From positions 930,001 through 994,000 of the forward strand of contig NZ_SNXY01000006.1 in assembly GCF_004362745.1 (NCBI RefSeq): a stretch of 64,000 nucleotides of DNA. Direction: 5' to 3'. Position numbers and translations under genes: made by a program. The stretch's first letter is position 1, and the number at the start of each line of letters is the position of its first letter. Source of the stretch: Oharaeibacter diazotrophicus. GTDB lineage: Bacteria; Pseudomonadota; Alphaproteobacteria; Rhizobiales; Pleomorphomonadaceae. The notes beneath the pieces were generated by a model, which searched no databases, was not told where the DNA came from, and saw nothing but the letters and a program-made list of their open reading frames with translations. This document shows, piece after piece, positions 10,262-21,290 of the stretch.

Positions 10262-12013
10262 TCACCGCATCTCGTCCGGAGCGCCGACGCCGAGTATAGC
10301 GAGCCCCGACGCCAGCACAATCATCACCGCCCGGACGAGGGCGAGACGGGCTCCAGTGGACGATGGATCATCACGGTTAACGAACCGTAAGTGGGGATTT
10401 TCCTTCCCCCGGTTCCAATGGGCGTGCAACTCGCTCGCGAGGTCGTGCAGGTAGAACGCGATCCGATGCGGCTCGTGTGCTTCCGCGGCGGCCTCGACCA
10501 CGCGCGGATACTCGGCGATGCGCTTGACGAGCGCGAGTTCGCCCGAATCGGAGAGCTTGGAAAGGTCGGCCGAAGCGAGGTCCGTCGCCGCGATCTCCGG
10601 CGCCTGCTCGGCCGCCTGCCGGAACACCGAGGCACAGCGGGCGTGGGCGTACTGGACGTAGAAGACCGGGTTGTCCTTCGACTGTTCCTTGACCTTGACG
10701 AAATCGAAGTCGAGCGGCGCGTCGTTCTTGCGCATCAGCATCATGAAGCGGACGGCGTCGCGGCCGACCTCTTCGACCACCTCGCGCAGGGTGACGAAGG
10801 AGCCGGAGCGCTTCGACATCTTCACCGGTTCGCCGGCCCGGAACAGCTTGACCAGCTGGCAGAGCCGCACGACCACCTTGGCCTCGCCGCCCGAGATCGC
10901 CTTGCCGACCGCCTCCAGCCGCTTGACGTAACCGCCGTGGTCGGCGCCGAGGATGAAGATCATCTCCCGGAAGCCGCGCAGGTACTTCGAGCGCATGTAG
11001 GCGACGTCGGCGGCGAAATAGGTGTAGCTGCCGTCGGACTTGCAGAGTGGACGGTCGATGTCGTCGCCGTAGGCCGAGGCGCGGAACAGCACCTGCTCAC
11101 GGTCCTCCCAGTCCTCGGGCAACTGACCCTTCGGCGGCGGCAGGCGGCCGTCGTAGACGAGGTCGCGGGCGCGGAATTCCGCAATCATCTCGTCGATTTC
11201 GGAGCGGTTCTTCAAGCTGCGGTCGTGCAGCGTCGCCTCCGAAAAGAACACCTCGTGGCGCACGCCGAGCACCTCGAGGTCGCCACGGATCATGTCCATC
11301 ATCATGGCGATGGCGAGCGGCTTGACGATCGGCAGCCACTCCGCCTCGTCCATGGCGAGCAGGCGGTCGCCGTGGTCGCGCTTCAGCGCCTCGCCGACCG
11401 GCACCAGATAGTCGCCGGGATAGAGCCCGTCGGGGATCTCGACGGTCTCGCCGAGCGCCTCGCGGTAGCGCAGGAAGGCCGAGCGGGCGAGCACGTCGAC
11501 CTGACCGCCGGCGTCGTTGATGTAGTATTCCTTGGCGACGTCCTGGCCGGCGAAGGCGAGCAGATTGGCGAGCGCGTCGCCGACCACGGCGCCGCGGCAA
11601 TGGCCGACGTGCATCGGGCCGGTCGGGTTGGCCGAGACGTATTCGACGTTGGTGCGCCGGCGACCGCCGGCGGTCGAGCGGCCGAAACCGTCTGGATCGG
11701 CGAGCACGGCGGCGACGACGCCGCTCCAGAACGCAGGCGCGAGGCGCAGGTTGATGAAGCCCGGGCCGGCGACCTCGACGGCGGCGACGTCCGCATCGGC
11801 GCCGAGCGCGGCGGCCAGACGGTCGGCGAGCTCGCGCGGCTTCAGGCCGAGGCCCTTGGAGAGCACCATCGCGGCGTTGGTGGCGACGTCGCCGTGGGAG
11901 GGATCGCGCGGCGGCTCGACGGTCACGCGCGCCAGATCGGCCTCGGAAAGGCCGAGATCGAGGCCGCGGAGCGCCGAGCGCACGCGATCACCGAACACCT
12001 GGAACACGTTCAT
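10262..12013 (-). CDS. argS: Arginyl-tRNA synthetase
   Basis: Cytosolic class I synthetase charging tRNA-Arg, 583 residues. The HIGH-type signature is HVGH in [18 protein letters not shown], the KMSKS-type motif is [12 protein letters not shown], and the C-terminal DALR anticodon-binding domain ends the protein ([12 protein letters not shown]). The ATG at 12013 ([11 protein letters not shown]) has GAGG 10 bases upstream and fits the family; the frame continues to 12097 without resemblance. Confidence 0.97.
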   Translation of the reverse strand: MNVFQVFGDRVRSALRGLDLGLSEADLARVTVEPPRDPSHGDVATNAAMVLSKGLGLKPRELADRLAAALGADADVAAVEVAGPGFINLRLAPAFWSGVVAAVLADPDGFGRSTAGGRRRTNVEYVSANPTGPMHVGHCRGAVVGDALANLLAFAGQDVAKEYYINDAGGQVDVLARSAFLRYREALGETVEIPDGLYPGDYLVPVGEALKRDHGDRLLAMDEAEWLPIVKPLAIAMMMDMIRGDLEVLGVRHEVFFSEATLHDRSLKNRSEIDEMIAEFRARDLVYDGRLPPPKGQLPEDWEDREQVLFRASAYGDDIDRPLCKSDGSYTYFAADVAYMRSKYLRGFREMIFILGADHGGYVKRLEAVGKAISGGEAKVVVRLCQLVKLFRAGEPVKMSKRSGSFVTLREVVEEVGRDAVRFMMLMRKNDAPLDFDFVKVKEQSKDNPVFYVQYAHARCASVFRQAAEQAPEIAATDLASADLSKLSDSGELALVKRIAEYPRVVEAAAEAHEPHRIAFYLHDLASELHAHWNRGKENPHLRFVNRDDPSSTGARLALVRAVMIVLASGLAILGVGAPDEMR

Positions 12014-12116
12014 CGGATTTGAGCCTCGGCTGGAAACTGCGGCACGCGGGCACGGGAAAGCCGCGTGGGCCCTAACGCAAATCCGCCGCAGCGTCAAACG
12101 GACGGCCCCGGCGCGA

Positions 12117-12926
12117 TCACCTCGGCAGGATCAGCGTGGTGCCGAAGGCGGCGGACGCCGGGACGACCCGCGAGCCGTTGCCGGCGCCGCGGAAACGGAT
12201 CGCGACGATGCGCGGCGTGCCCGCGTCCGCCGGCAGCGCCGCCGCGCCGTAACGGGTCGCGAGCGCGGCCGGCGTCTCGACCTCGAGTCGTCCGCGCGCG
12301 GTCTCGACCACGACGGCTCCGTCCTCCTCCCGCGCCGTGCCGCCGGCGAAGGCGGCGAGGAACGGGGCGACGGCGGCCGGATCGGCCGCGGCCAGGATCA
12401 CCGCGTCGACGCCGGTGCAGCCGTTGGCGTGGGTCTGGAAGGCCGGGTTCCAGAAGTTCTCCGGATAGTGCTGGCGGCAGGTGAAGAAGCCGATCTCGGG
12501 CATCTCCGGGCTCGCCGTGAAGGTCAGCGAGAAGGCGACCGTGCGCTCGGTCCCGTCGGGCCGGCGGGCGATGCGCTCGAAGCGGAACGGCTCGAACAGC
12601 GGCAGGCCGCGGGCGGCGAAGTCGGCGCGGTCGGCGGTCTCGTCGGCGCTGTCGAGCACCAGCATGGCGCAGCCTTCGCCGCGCGCGACGGCGTCGCGGG
12701 CGAAGGCGCCGAAGGAGAAGCGGCCCGGCCCGTGCTCCGGGATCGCCGCGGCGTCGGCGACGGCGAGCAGTTCCAGGAAAGCGCCGTCGAACTGGACCAG
12801 CACGTTCTCGGTGCCCCAGGGATGGCGCGCCACCGGCGTCGTCGTGAAGCCGAGGCCGGCGTAGAAGTCGCGCGCGGCGGAAAGATCGCGGACCGCGAGG
12901 ACGAGGTGGTCGATGCCGCGGATCAT
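12117..12926 (-). CDS. VOC (glyoxalase-like) family protein
   Basis: A 269-residue protein with the vicinal-oxygen-chelate fold: an N-terminal module starting [23 protein letters not shown] and a larger glyoxalase-like region with [15 protein letters not shown] near residue 150 followed by a second beta-alpha module ([22 protein letters not shown]). Such proteins bind a metal and act on diverse small molecules; the substrate cannot be told from the sequence. Its ATG lies one base after the stop of the YbaK-type gene, so the two are co-transcribed. Confidence 0.85.
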   Translation of the reverse strand: MIRGIDHLVLAVRDLSAARDFYAGLGFTTTPVARHPWGTENVLVQFDGAFLELLAVADAAAIPEHGPGRFSFGAFARDAVARGEGCAMLVLDSADETADRADFAARGLPLFEPFRFERIARRPDGTERTVAFSLTFTASPEMPEIGFFTCRQHYPENFWNPAFQTHANGCTGVDAVILAAADPAAVAPFLAAFAGGTAREEDGAVVVETARGRLEVETPAALATRYGAAALPADAGTPRIVAIRFRGAGNGSRVVPASAAFGTTLILPR

Positions 12927-12927
12927 G

Positions 12928-13404
12928 TCAGCTTCCCTCCCCGGGGGCCTGGCAGACGTCGATCCATTCGGCCCCGACGAGGTCGGCCATGCGGACCGGA
13001 TCGATGCGCACGGCGCTGTGGGTCGAGCCGGCGGCCGGCACGACCTCGGCGAAGGCGCGCAGCGAGACGTCGCAGTAGATCGGCAGCGCGCTGGCGAGGC
13101 CGAACGGGCAGACGCCGCCGACCGGGTGACCCGTGACGGCGACGACCTCCTCGGCCGAGAGCATCGAGACCTTGCCGCCGAAGGCCGCCTTGGCCTTGCG
13201 GTTGTCGAGCCGGGCGACGCCGCCGGTGACCAGCAGGAAGCGCCGCTCGCCGACGCGCAGCGACAGGGTCTTGGCGATCTGCGCCGGCTCGACGCCGTGT
13301 CCGGCGGCGGCCTCGGCCACGGTGGCGGTGCTGACCGGCAGTTCGATCACCGCCACGTCCGGCGCCCGCTCGGCCAGGAAGGCCTTCACACTCTCCAGCG
13401 ACAT
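12928..13404 (-). CDS. YbaK/EbsC-type aminoacyl-tRNA deacylase
   Basis: A 158-residue single-domain protein of the YbaK/ProX editing family, which hydrolyses mischarged Cys- or Ala-tRNA-Pro or related species. Seen: VEPAQIAKTLSLRVGERRFLLV, the lysine-containing stretch NRKAKAAFGGKVSMLSAEEV, and VTGHPVGGVCPFGL, the GGVCPFGL loop being diagnostic. No ProRS domain is attached, so it acts as a free-standing deacylase. Which mischarged tRNA it prefers is not evident. Upstream of the VOC gene by one base. Confidence 0.9.
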   Translation of the reverse strand: MSLESVKAFLAERAPDVAVIELPVSTATVAEAAAGHGVEPAQIAKTLSLRVGERRFLLVTGGVARLDNRKAKAAFGGKVSMLSAEEVVAVTGHPVGGVCPFGLASALPIYCDVSLRAFAEVVPAAGSTHSAVRIDPVRMADLVGAEWIDVCQAPGEGS

Positions 13405-13480
13405 GCCCGCTCCTCGTCGTCCCGGGGCCGGAGGGGAGCACGACCACGCCCGCTCTGTCGAGCCCCCGCCCGAAAACGAC

Positions 13481-13510
13481 GACGCCCGGCGGTGGGGACC
13501 GCCGGGCGTC
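13481..13510 (-). terminator. Intrinsic terminator of the subtilase gene
   Basis: A perfect 13-bp GC stem with a GGGG loop (13481-13493 against 13498-13510). On the minus strand it follows the subtilase stop by 35 bases, and the stem is then followed by GTCGTTTTCG, giving a short T run. It should insulate the subtilase from the YbaK-VOC pair. Confidence 0.8.
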
Positions 13511-13545
13511 GGATGTCGGTGCGCCCGGAGACGCCGGGCTCGGGA

Positions 13546-15003
13546 TCAGCCGCAGCCGAGGGCCTTGATGGTGGCCGGGACGTCGACGCGCGACCGGGTG
13601 ATCTGCGGATAGCCGGACACCGAGCGGTAGTCCTGGATCTTCAGGCCGGACTGCCACATCGCGTACTCGATGTCGCCGACCGACTTGGTCCGGCAGGCCG
13701 CGCGCGAACGGATCGCGGCGAAGATGCCGGCGACGTGCGGAGCGGCCATCGAGGTGCCCTGGAAGCCCTTGTAGGTGCCGCCGGTCGACGACAGGATCGC
13801 ACCCGAGCTGTTGCCGAACGGATACTGGACGTCGCCGCCGGGCGCCACGATGTCGGTCTGCGGACCGATGTTGGAATAGTAGGCGATGCGCTCCGGCTTG
13901 CCGGTCGCCTTCTTCGACGAGGCCGACACGGTGGTCGCCGCGTAGATGCAGCCCGGGGCGCCGACGCCGTTGATGTAGCTGCTGTTGCCGGCCGCGATCA
14001 CGACGGCGATGCCGGCGCGGCGCAGCTTGTCGATGATCGGGGTCAGCGGCGAGTCGTCGCAATAGTCGTCGTAGCCGCCGCCGCCGAGGCTCATGTTGAC
14101 CGCGTCGATCTTGCGGTTGGCGACGCCGTTGCGCAGGGCGTAGACGCGCTCGAGCGCCGCGAGCTGGTCCGAGGTGTAGGCGAGCGCGCAGGGCATGGTC
14201 GCGCCGCTGCCGCACTGGCTGGTCGCGAACTTCGAGAACACCTTGATCGCGACGATCGCCGCGTCCTTGGCGACGCCGTTCTGCGGCTCGCCGCGCGACA
14301 GACTGGTGTTCTTGCCCGCCGCGATGCCCGCGACGTGCGTACCGTGGCCGCAACCCTCGATGGCCGCGCCGTTGCAGTCGAGACCGGACCCGGCCGCGAT
14401 GCTGGACTTGGCGCCGTTCGGGCAGAGCGACGTCGACTGGTTGGCGGCGCTGGTGGTGCTGTAGCAGGCCTCGGAGACGACCTTGCCCCTGAGGAACTCG
14501 TGGGTCTTGTCGACGCCGGTGTCGATGACGACGACGGCACGGCCGGCGCCGGTGGCTCCCATGCTGTAGGCGCCGCCGGTGGTGTTCATCTTGATCAGCT
14601 GCAGCGACTGCAGCAGGGTCGGCGCGGCGAGCCGGTCCGGGTAGATCTTGACGACGCGGCTGTCGCCGGCGAGCGACGCGATCTGGTCGGCGTTGGCGTC
14701 GGCGGCGAACATCGGCACGGCGTCGAGCGCCTTGACCGACGCGCCGGCACCGAACACCGACGCGGCGATCGAGGCGCCCTGCGCGGAATAGCTCTCGGTC
14801 CCGTCCGAGGACTGCCCGACGGCGCGGCCGGCGGACGGATCGTACTCGACGATGACGCGGGTGGTGCCCTCTGCGAGCGCCTGCGAGCGCAGCGCCAGCA
14901 CCGAAGGCGTGAAGTTGGAACCGACGGCCACCTGCTGGGCGGACGCGGTGGAAACGCTCATCGCCGTGGAGACGGCGAGGAGGGCGGCAAAGGCGAATTT
15001 CAT
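13546..15003 (-). CDS. Secreted S8 family serine peptidase (subtilase) with I9-type propeptide
   Basis: A 485-residue exported protease. Signal peptide residues 1-22 (cut after A-S-A before QQ). Residues about 35-125 resemble an inhibitor I9 prodomain (RVIVEYDPSAG, DSRVVKIYPDR). The catalytic triad is Asp161 (VVVIDTGVD), His220 (GHGTHVAG) and Ser418 (GTSMAAPHVAG), with oxyanion Asn340 (IAAGNSS). Several Cys suggest disulfides in the mature enzyme. No membrane anchor or sorting domain follows the catalytic domain, so it is probably released. The ATG at 15003 gives the signal peptide and has a strong GGGGGAG just upstream. Substrate unknown. Confidence 0.92.
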   Translation of the reverse strand: MKFAFAALLAVSTAMSVSTASAQQVAVGSNFTPSVLALRSQALAEGTTRVIVEYDPSAGRAVGQSSDGTESYSAQGASIAASVFGAGASVKALDAVPMFAADANADQIASLAGDSRVVKIYPDRLAAPTLLQSLQLIKMNTTGGAYSMGATGAGRAVVVIDTGVDKTHEFLRGKVVSEACYSTTSAANQSTSLCPNGAKSSIAAGSGLDCNGAAIEGCGHGTHVAGIAAGKNTSLSRGEPQNGVAKDAAIVAIKVFSKFATSQCGSGATMPCALAYTSDQLAALERVYALRNGVANRKIDAVNMSLGGGGYDDYCDDSPLTPIIDKLRRAGIAVVIAAGNSSYINGVGAPGCIYAATTVSASSKKATGKPERIAYYSNIGPQTDIVAPGGDVQYPFGNSSGAILSSTGGTYKGFQGTSMAAPHVAGIFAAIRSRAACRTKSVGDIEYAMWQSGLKIQDYRSVSGYPQITRSRVDVPATIKALGCG

Positions 15004-15402
15004 TCTTCTCTCCCCCGTTGGCCGGAGCAATCGTGCTTTTCTCTGCAAGTTACTTTGGGGGGAGGACTTCGCCACCCCCAGCATAGGGCCGGACATCCAA
15101 GTGCCGACCGTGGGAAAATGTGCGCGGGGATTAAGCGCCGACGGCCGACGACCGTCAACCTTCAAATGGGTGGAAACGGCCGGGGCCGCCGAGTCCGGTA
15201 AATGCAGCGGCCGAGCTTCCGGGCCGACCTGGAAAAATTACCGAAATCGGGAATAAGTGCGGGCTGCACAAATCGGTGTCGCGACCGGCCCGCCGCCGGA
15301 CGTGTCGCCGTCCGGGTGCTGCTCGCGGAGTGCGACGGGCACGGGCCCGACGGCCGGGACATCGCGAAGTCCCGACGGATCGGGACTTCGACGGGCTGGG
15401 GC
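15004..15402. other. 400-base intergenic region between pyrG and the subtilase gene
   Basis: No convincing gene. It should hold the promoter of the subtilase (minus strand) near its left end and the 3' end of the pyrG transcript near its right end. A perfect inverted repeat at 15365-15390 is listed separately. Base composition is somewhat less GC-rich than the surrounding genes around 15200-15270. No promoter could be picked with confidence. Confidence 0.6.
15365..15390 (-). terminator. Perfect 11-bp hairpin downstream of pyrG
   Basis: 15365-15375 pairs perfectly with 15380-15390 around a CGGA tetraloop, 13 bases after the pyrG stop on the minus strand. There is no T run after it, so it may be an RNA-stabilising 3' hairpin or a weak terminator rather than a classical intrinsic terminator. 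Confidence 0.5.
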
Positions 15403-17037
<1,635 letters not shown>

Positions 17038-17164
17038 TCAACCTATCTGATTCGGCCGCCCGCCGAGCGGGGGTCCGGGGGATATCCGCAACGAACGAGA
17101 GGCCCGGCGCGGGGAGCGCCGCACGCGCCCCACGGGACCCCAGTTCTCGCGCGCTTCAAAACGA

Positions 17165-17189
17165 ACCGGCCGCGGTCGCCGCGGCCGGT
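17165..17189 (-). terminator. Intrinsic terminator of secG
   Basis: A perfect 11-bp stem (17165-17175 with 17179-17189) around a TCG loop, about 37 bases past the secG stop on the minus strand; the stem is followed there by TCGTTTTG, a short T run. This probably separates secG from pyrG. Confidence 0.75.
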
Positions 17190-17226
17190 CGGATCGGTTC
17201 GTGCCGGCCGAAAACGGCTGGGCTGG

Positions 17227-17841
17227 TCACTGCGCCGGCGCGGGCGTCGCCGGAGCCGGAGCGGCGGGGGCCGCTTCGGTCGCCGGAGCCGGAGCGGCGG
17301 GCTCGGTCGTCGGGGCGTTTGTCGCCGGCGCCGGGGTCGTCGGAGCGGCGTCTGTCGCCGGAGCCGGGGCGGCGGGGGCCGCCGGAGCCGGGGCGGCGGG
17401 GGCCGCCGGAGCCGGGGCGGCGGGGGCCGCCGGAGCGGCGTCGGTCGCCGGAGCCGGCGAGGCCGGCGGCGTCTGGGCGCCAGCGGCGGGGGCCTCCGGG
17501 GTCTGCGCGCCCGGCTTCTTCTGCAGGAGGTCCAGCACGCCGCCCTGACCGGTACCGATCGGCGCGTCCGGACCGGCGGCCGGCGCGGGGCCGCCGACGG
17601 AGTCGAGGATCGAGCCGCCGCCGATGAAGCGCGGCAGGATCGTCAGCGCGATCGAGGTCACGAAGAAGATCGTCGCCAGGATGGCGGTGGTGCGGGTCAG
17701 CACGTTGGCGGTGCCGCGGCTGGTCATGAAACCGCCGCCGCCGCCGATGCCGAGCGCGCCGCCTTCGGAACGCTGCAGGAGCACGACGCCGACCAGCGCG
17801 ATCACCACCATCAGGTGGACGACGAGAAGGACCGTTTGCAT
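17227..17841 (-). CDS. secG: Preprotein translocase subunit SecG with long Ala/Pro-rich tail
   Basis: Small membrane subunit of the SecYEG channel. Residues 1-72 are the complete SecG core: helix 1 (TVLLVVHLMVVIALVGVVLLQ), the Gly-rich loop GGALGIGGGGGF, and helix 2 (ATIFFVTSIALTILP). From about residue 83 to the end at 204 the protein is a low-complexity tail, at first mixed and then a near-repeat of A/P/T units (APAAPAAP, APATDAAP). E. coli SecG is 110 residues, so the tail more than doubles the protein. Such tails occur in alphaproteobacteria; their role is unknown. Single-gene transcript ended by the hairpin at 17165-17189. Confidence 0.93.
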   Translation of the reverse strand: MQTVLLVVHLMVVIALVGVVLLQRSEGGALGIGGGGGFMTSRGTANVLTRTTAILATIFFVTSIALTILPRFIGGGSILDSVGGPAPAAGPDAPIGTGQGGVLDLLQKKPGAQTPEAPAAGAQTPPASPAPATDAAPAAPAAPAPAAPAAPAPAAPAAPAPATDAAPTTPAPATNAPTTEPAAPAPATEAAPAAPAPATPAPAQ

Positions 17842-18098
17842 GGAAACCGAGATGCCTTGTCTTGAGCCGGCGGCTTTCTACACGAAGGCACCCGCCGTTT
17901 CCACCCTCGTTCCGCGCGAGACCCGTACCGCTCGGAGCGCGCGGGGCGGCCCCGCACAGGTGGTGACGTCTCCGCCCGAGTCAACCGCGGTCGCCGGGGC
18001 GGGGGAGGAGCGGTCGCCGGCCGCCCTGCCCGCTTGCCGGTCGGCCACGCCGGCGGTAACTGACGGAGGGTGTGAGCCGCAGCCCGACGGAGCCGCCG

Positions 18099-18989
18099 AT
18101 GTCGTCCCTCCATGCCGCCGTCCTCCCCGGCCGCGCCCTCGTCCGCGTCGCCGGCACCGACGCCCGCGCCTTCCTCGACCGGCTCGTCACCGCCGACGTC
18201 GAGGCGATCCCCGAGGGCGGTGCCGGCCACGGCGCGCTGCTGTCGCCGCAGGGCAAGATCCTGACCGACTTCCTGATCGTGCCGATGGGCGCCGACCACC
18301 TGCTCGACCTGCCGGCCGCCGCCGCGGCCGACCTCGTCAAGCGCCTCACGCTCTACAAGCTGCGCGCCGCCGTGACCGTCGCCGACGTTTCCGACGACCT
18401 CGCGGTCGTCGCGCTCTGGGGCGACGGCGCGCCGCCGACGATGCCCGGCCACGTGGTCGCCGACCCGCGCCACGCGGCCCTTGGTTGGCGCGCCTACGTG
18501 CCGGCGAGCGCCGCCGCCGCGGCCGCCGCCTTCCCCGGCGCGCTGATCGAGACCGCCGACGCCTATGCCGCGCACCGGGCCGCGCTCGGCATCGTCGAGG
18601 GCGGCGCCGACTATGCCCTCGGCGACGCCTTCCCGCACGACGCCGCGCTGGACCAGAATGCCGGCGTCGCCTTCGACAAGGGCTGCTTCGTCGGCCAGGA
18701 GGTGGTGAGCCGGATGCAGCACCGCGGCACCGCCCGGCGTAGACCGGTGCTGGTGACGGCCGAATCCGCCCTGCCCGCGCCCGGCACCGAGATCACAGCC
18801 GCCGGCCGGTCGATCGGCGCGCTCGGCACGGTCGCCGGCAACGAGGGCCTCGCCATCGTCCGGCTCGACCGCGCCAAGGCGGCGCGCGACGCCGGCGCGC
18901 CGGTGCTCGCCGGCGCCGTGGCGGTGACGCTCGCCCTGCCCGGCCACGTCCGCTACGGCTGGCCCGAGAGCGCCGACGGGGACGCCTGA
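18099..18989 (+). CDS. ygfZ: YgfZ/GcvT-family folate-binding protein (Fe-S cluster maturation factor)
   Basis: A 296-residue protein of the YgfZ family, which helps maintain iron-sulfur enzymes using tetrahydrofolate. The diagnostic motif KGCFVGQEVVSRMQHRG is present (K-G-C-F-x-G-Q-E with its conserved Cys). The N-terminal GcvT-like part begins LVRVAGTDARAFLDRLVTADV. The ATG at 18099 is chosen because GGAG precedes it by 6 bases; a GTG at 18072 in the same frame has its purine run too close. It is followed after 6 bases by the HD hydrolase gene, probably co-transcribed. Confidence 0.9.
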   Translation: MSSLHAAVLPGRALVRVAGTDARAFLDRLVTADVEAIPEGGAGHGALLSPQGKILTDFLIVPMGADHLLDLPAAAAADLVKRLTLYKLRAAVTVADVSDDLAVVALWGDGAPPTMPGHVVADPRHAALGWRAYVPASAAAAAAAFPGALIETADAYAAHRAALGIVEGGADYALGDAFPHDAALDQNAGVAFDKGCFVGQEVVSRMQHRGTARRRPVLVTAESALPAPGTEITAAGRSIGALGTVAGNEGLAIVRLDRAKAARDAGAPVLAGAVAVTLALPGHVRYGWPESADGDA

Positions 18990-18995
18990 CACGCC

Positions 18996-19610
18996 ATGCC
19001 GGACCGTCCGAGCGCCCCGCCGCGCGCCTGGCAGCGCATGCTGTCCGGCCGCCGGCTCGACCTCCTCGACCCCTCCCCGCTCGACGTCGAGATCCGCGAC
19101 GTCGCCCACGGGCTCGCCCGAGTCGCCCGCTGGAACGGCCAGACCGTCGGCGACCACGCCTTCTCGGTGGCGCAGCACTCGCTGCTGGTCGAGGAGATCG
19201 CCGGGCTGCTCGAGCCCGCGCTCGACCGTCGCGGCCGGCTCGCGGTGCTGCTGCACGACGCCCCGGAATACGTGATCGGCGACATGATCTCGCCGTTCAA
19301 GGCGGTGATGGGCGGCGACTACAAGGCGGTCGAGAAGCGCCTGCAGGCGGCGATCCACCTCGCCGTCGGCCTGCCCGCCACACTGCCCGGACCGCTGACG
19401 ACGCTGACCAAGAAGGCCGACCGGATCGCCGCCTATTTCGAGGCGGTCGAACTCGCCGGCTTCGAGGCCGCCGAGGCGCGGCGCTACTTCGGCCTGCCCA
19501 AGGGCTTCGGCCGCCAGACCGCCGACGGCCCCCGCCTCGACCTCACGCCCTGGCCGACCGTCGAAGCCGAACGCCGCTTCCACGACCGCGTGCTGGAGTT
19601 GAAGGGGTGA
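18996..19610 (+). CDS. HD-domain hydrolase, YfbR-like 5'-nucleotidase family
   Basis: A 204-residue all-helical HD phosphohydrolase. Metal ligands are visible: His61 (VAQHSLLV), His87-Asp88 (LLHDAPEYVIGDM) and a later Asp in KKADRIAAYFEA, the arrangement of YfbR-type deoxynucleoside 5'-monophosphatases. Activity toward nucleotides is inferred from the family only. Directly downstream of the ygfZ-like gene. Confidence 0.85.
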   Translation: MPDRPSAPPRAWQRMLSGRRLDLLDPSPLDVEIRDVAHGLARVARWNGQTVGDHAFSVAQHSLLVEEIAGLLEPALDRRGRLAVLLHDAPEYVIGDMISPFKAVMGGDYKAVEKRLQAAIHLAVGLPATLPGPLTTLTKKADRIAAYFEAVELAGFEAAEARRYFGLPKGFGRQTADGPRLDLTPWPTVEAERRFHDRVLELKG

Positions 19611-19680
19611 ACAGACGGCGGTCGCGAGCCGGACGCCCGTTCGCGATCCTGCACCCCGAAGCCGCTACGGTCGCGCTCCC

Positions 19681-20520
19681 TTATTGCGACTGGCCTATCT
19701 GATTGAGAATCATGAGCTGATCCATCCGGGCGTCGTCGGCACGGGGATCCGAGGCGCCCTGGATCTGCAAGGAAGGGATCGGCAGGCTGAAGATCGCGGA
19801 ACCCGTCCCCCCGACGTGGAAAGGCCCTGGCCGCGCCGTCCCGGACGCAACCCTGGCCTTGAGAGCCTTCGTCACCTCGTCCGGCATGCTCAGAGTCATG
19901 ACCAGTTGCTGGGTGTCGTCACGGGTCCTCTTGGCGTCGGCGGTGAGCTTGACGGGCGTGACGAGGACGTCGATCCCGGCATTTCCGGTTCGCGTCAGCA
20001 CGAAGTCGAGCGTGTAGGACAGCTTGGAATAGGCCATCCGCGGCTCGCCGGCGGGCGCGGCGTCGAGCGTCTTCAGCCAGTCGTAGATCCCCAATCCGAC
20101 AACCCTGGACTGCCACTTCTTCGTGACATTGTCGCATACGGACGTGTCCGATGCGGACGGCGCAACGACGAAATCGATGACTGCGGTCGATGTCCGGGCG
20201 CGCGTGACCTCGGCGCCGAACCGGAATCCACCGCTCACGCCGCCCCCGAGCGGCACGAGTTCGGCGGTTCCGACCGATCCGCTCGCGGTCTGCTTGTTCT
20301 CGATCTTCGCCGTCAGCTTGCCGTCGATGAACCATCCATCGAATTGCAGGCGCCGCGGCTTCGTATCGGCGATGTCCCTGAAGGACAGGGCGAACTCGCA
20401 CTTCATCTGCCCGAGCAGCAGATCGAGCGGAATCGGGCGACTGTCCTCGGACGGGGCTGGAAGAGCCGAGCACCCGGCGAGCGAGACCGATAACCAAAGA
20501 AAAGATGCCGAAACGCGCAT
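19681..20520 (-). CDS. Predicted lipoprotein of unknown function
   Basis: A 279-residue protein not recognised as any family. The N-terminus MRVSASFLWLSVSLAGC carries a lipobox (L-A-G-C, Cys17), so it is probably a lipidated envelope protein, and SAL after the Cys would favour outer-membrane sorting. The mature part is mixed alpha/beta with stretches such as CEFALSFRDIADTKPRRLQF, AVIDFVVAP and YTLDFVLTRTGNAGIDVLV. Position 413 of a much longer open frame is used as the start, since only it gives the lipoprotein signal, with a GGGGGCGGAT immediately upstream. Base and codon use look less GC-biased than in the neighbours. Convergent with the HD gene; divergent from the phosphatase gene. Confidence 0.75.
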   Translation of the reverse strand: MRVSASFLWLSVSLAGCSALPAPSEDSRPIPLDLLLGQMKCEFALSFRDIADTKPRRLQFDGWFIDGKLTAKIENKQTASGSVGTAELVPLGGGVSGGFRFGAEVTRARTSTAVIDFVVAPSASDTSVCDNVTKKWQSRVVGLGIYDWLKTLDAAPAGEPRMAYSKLSYTLDFVLTRTGNAGIDVLVTPVKLTADAKRTRDDTQQLVMTLSMPDEVTKALKARVASGTARPGPFHVGGTGSAIFSLPIPSLQIQGASDPRADDARMDQLMILNQIGQSQ

Positions 20521-20691
20521 ATCCGCCCCCGAGAACGATTGCACGCATCGGTTATAGATGACTCCAGATTGATTTGCCGTCCATCGAAATCTCCCGGGCC
20601 CGCGCCTCTTCCACGTCGCTCGCAGGGGGAGTATCCCGAAGTCCGCCGCGGGCCTCGCACGCCTGCTCGTCAACCGGAGCAAGCCCCTGCC

Positions 20692-21207
20692 ATGATCCAC
20701 GTCTGTTCGCTCGCCCGCGTCGCCGCCACCGTCGAGGCCACTGGGGCGAAGCGGGTGGTGTCGCTGGTCAACGCCGGGACGCCGATGACGATGCCGGCGC
20801 ACGTCGCCGGCGAGGCGCACCTGTTCCTGCCGATCAACGACATCGTCGCCGCCGCCGACGGCATGACCCTGCCCGGCGAGGCGCATGTCGCGGCGCTGTT
20901 CGCGTGGCTGGAGGCGTGGGACCGCGCCGACCCGATCGTGGTGCACTGCTTCGCCGGCGTGTCGCGCTCGACCGCGGCCGCCTATTCGGCGGTGCTGGCG
21001 CTCGATCCCGGCCGCGACGAGGAGGAACTGGCGCTCGAACTCCGCCGGAAGTCGCCGACGGCGACGCCGAACGCCCGAATCGTGGCCGTCGCCGACGCCC
21101 TGCTCGGTCGCGGCGGCCGGATGGTCCGCGCCATCGGGTCGATCGGCCGCGGCGAGGATTGCTTCGAGGGCGTGCCCTTCGCGCTGGAACTGGCGCGCCG
21201 GGGCTGA
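20692..21207 (+). CDS. Tyrosine phosphatase family protein
   Basis: A 171-residue cysteine-dependent phosphatase-like protein. The active-site loop HCFAGVSRST contains the C(X)5R signature (Cys86, Arg92). The N-terminal half (RVVSLVNAG, FLPINDI) fits a small dual-specificity fold. The general acid Asp may be the Asp50 region (INDIVAA). The ATG at 20692 has GGAG 12 bases upstream and is preferred over one at 20539 that would add a low-similarity extension. Substrate unknown; stands alone. Confidence 0.85.
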   Translation: MIHVCSLARVAATVEATGAKRVVSLVNAGTPMTMPAHVAGEAHLFLPINDIVAAADGMTLPGEAHVAALFAWLEAWDRADPIVVHCFAGVSRSTAAAYSAVLALDPGRDEEELALELRRKSPTATPNARIVAVADALLGRGGRMVRAIGSIGRGEDCFEGVPFALELARRG

Positions 21208-21290
21208 CCGGCGAGGCCGGGGCGGGTCGGCGGCGCCGATCGCATCCCCTCTGCGGCCGCGAAGGGCCGCGCTCGTGTGGCCGGCCGTCC

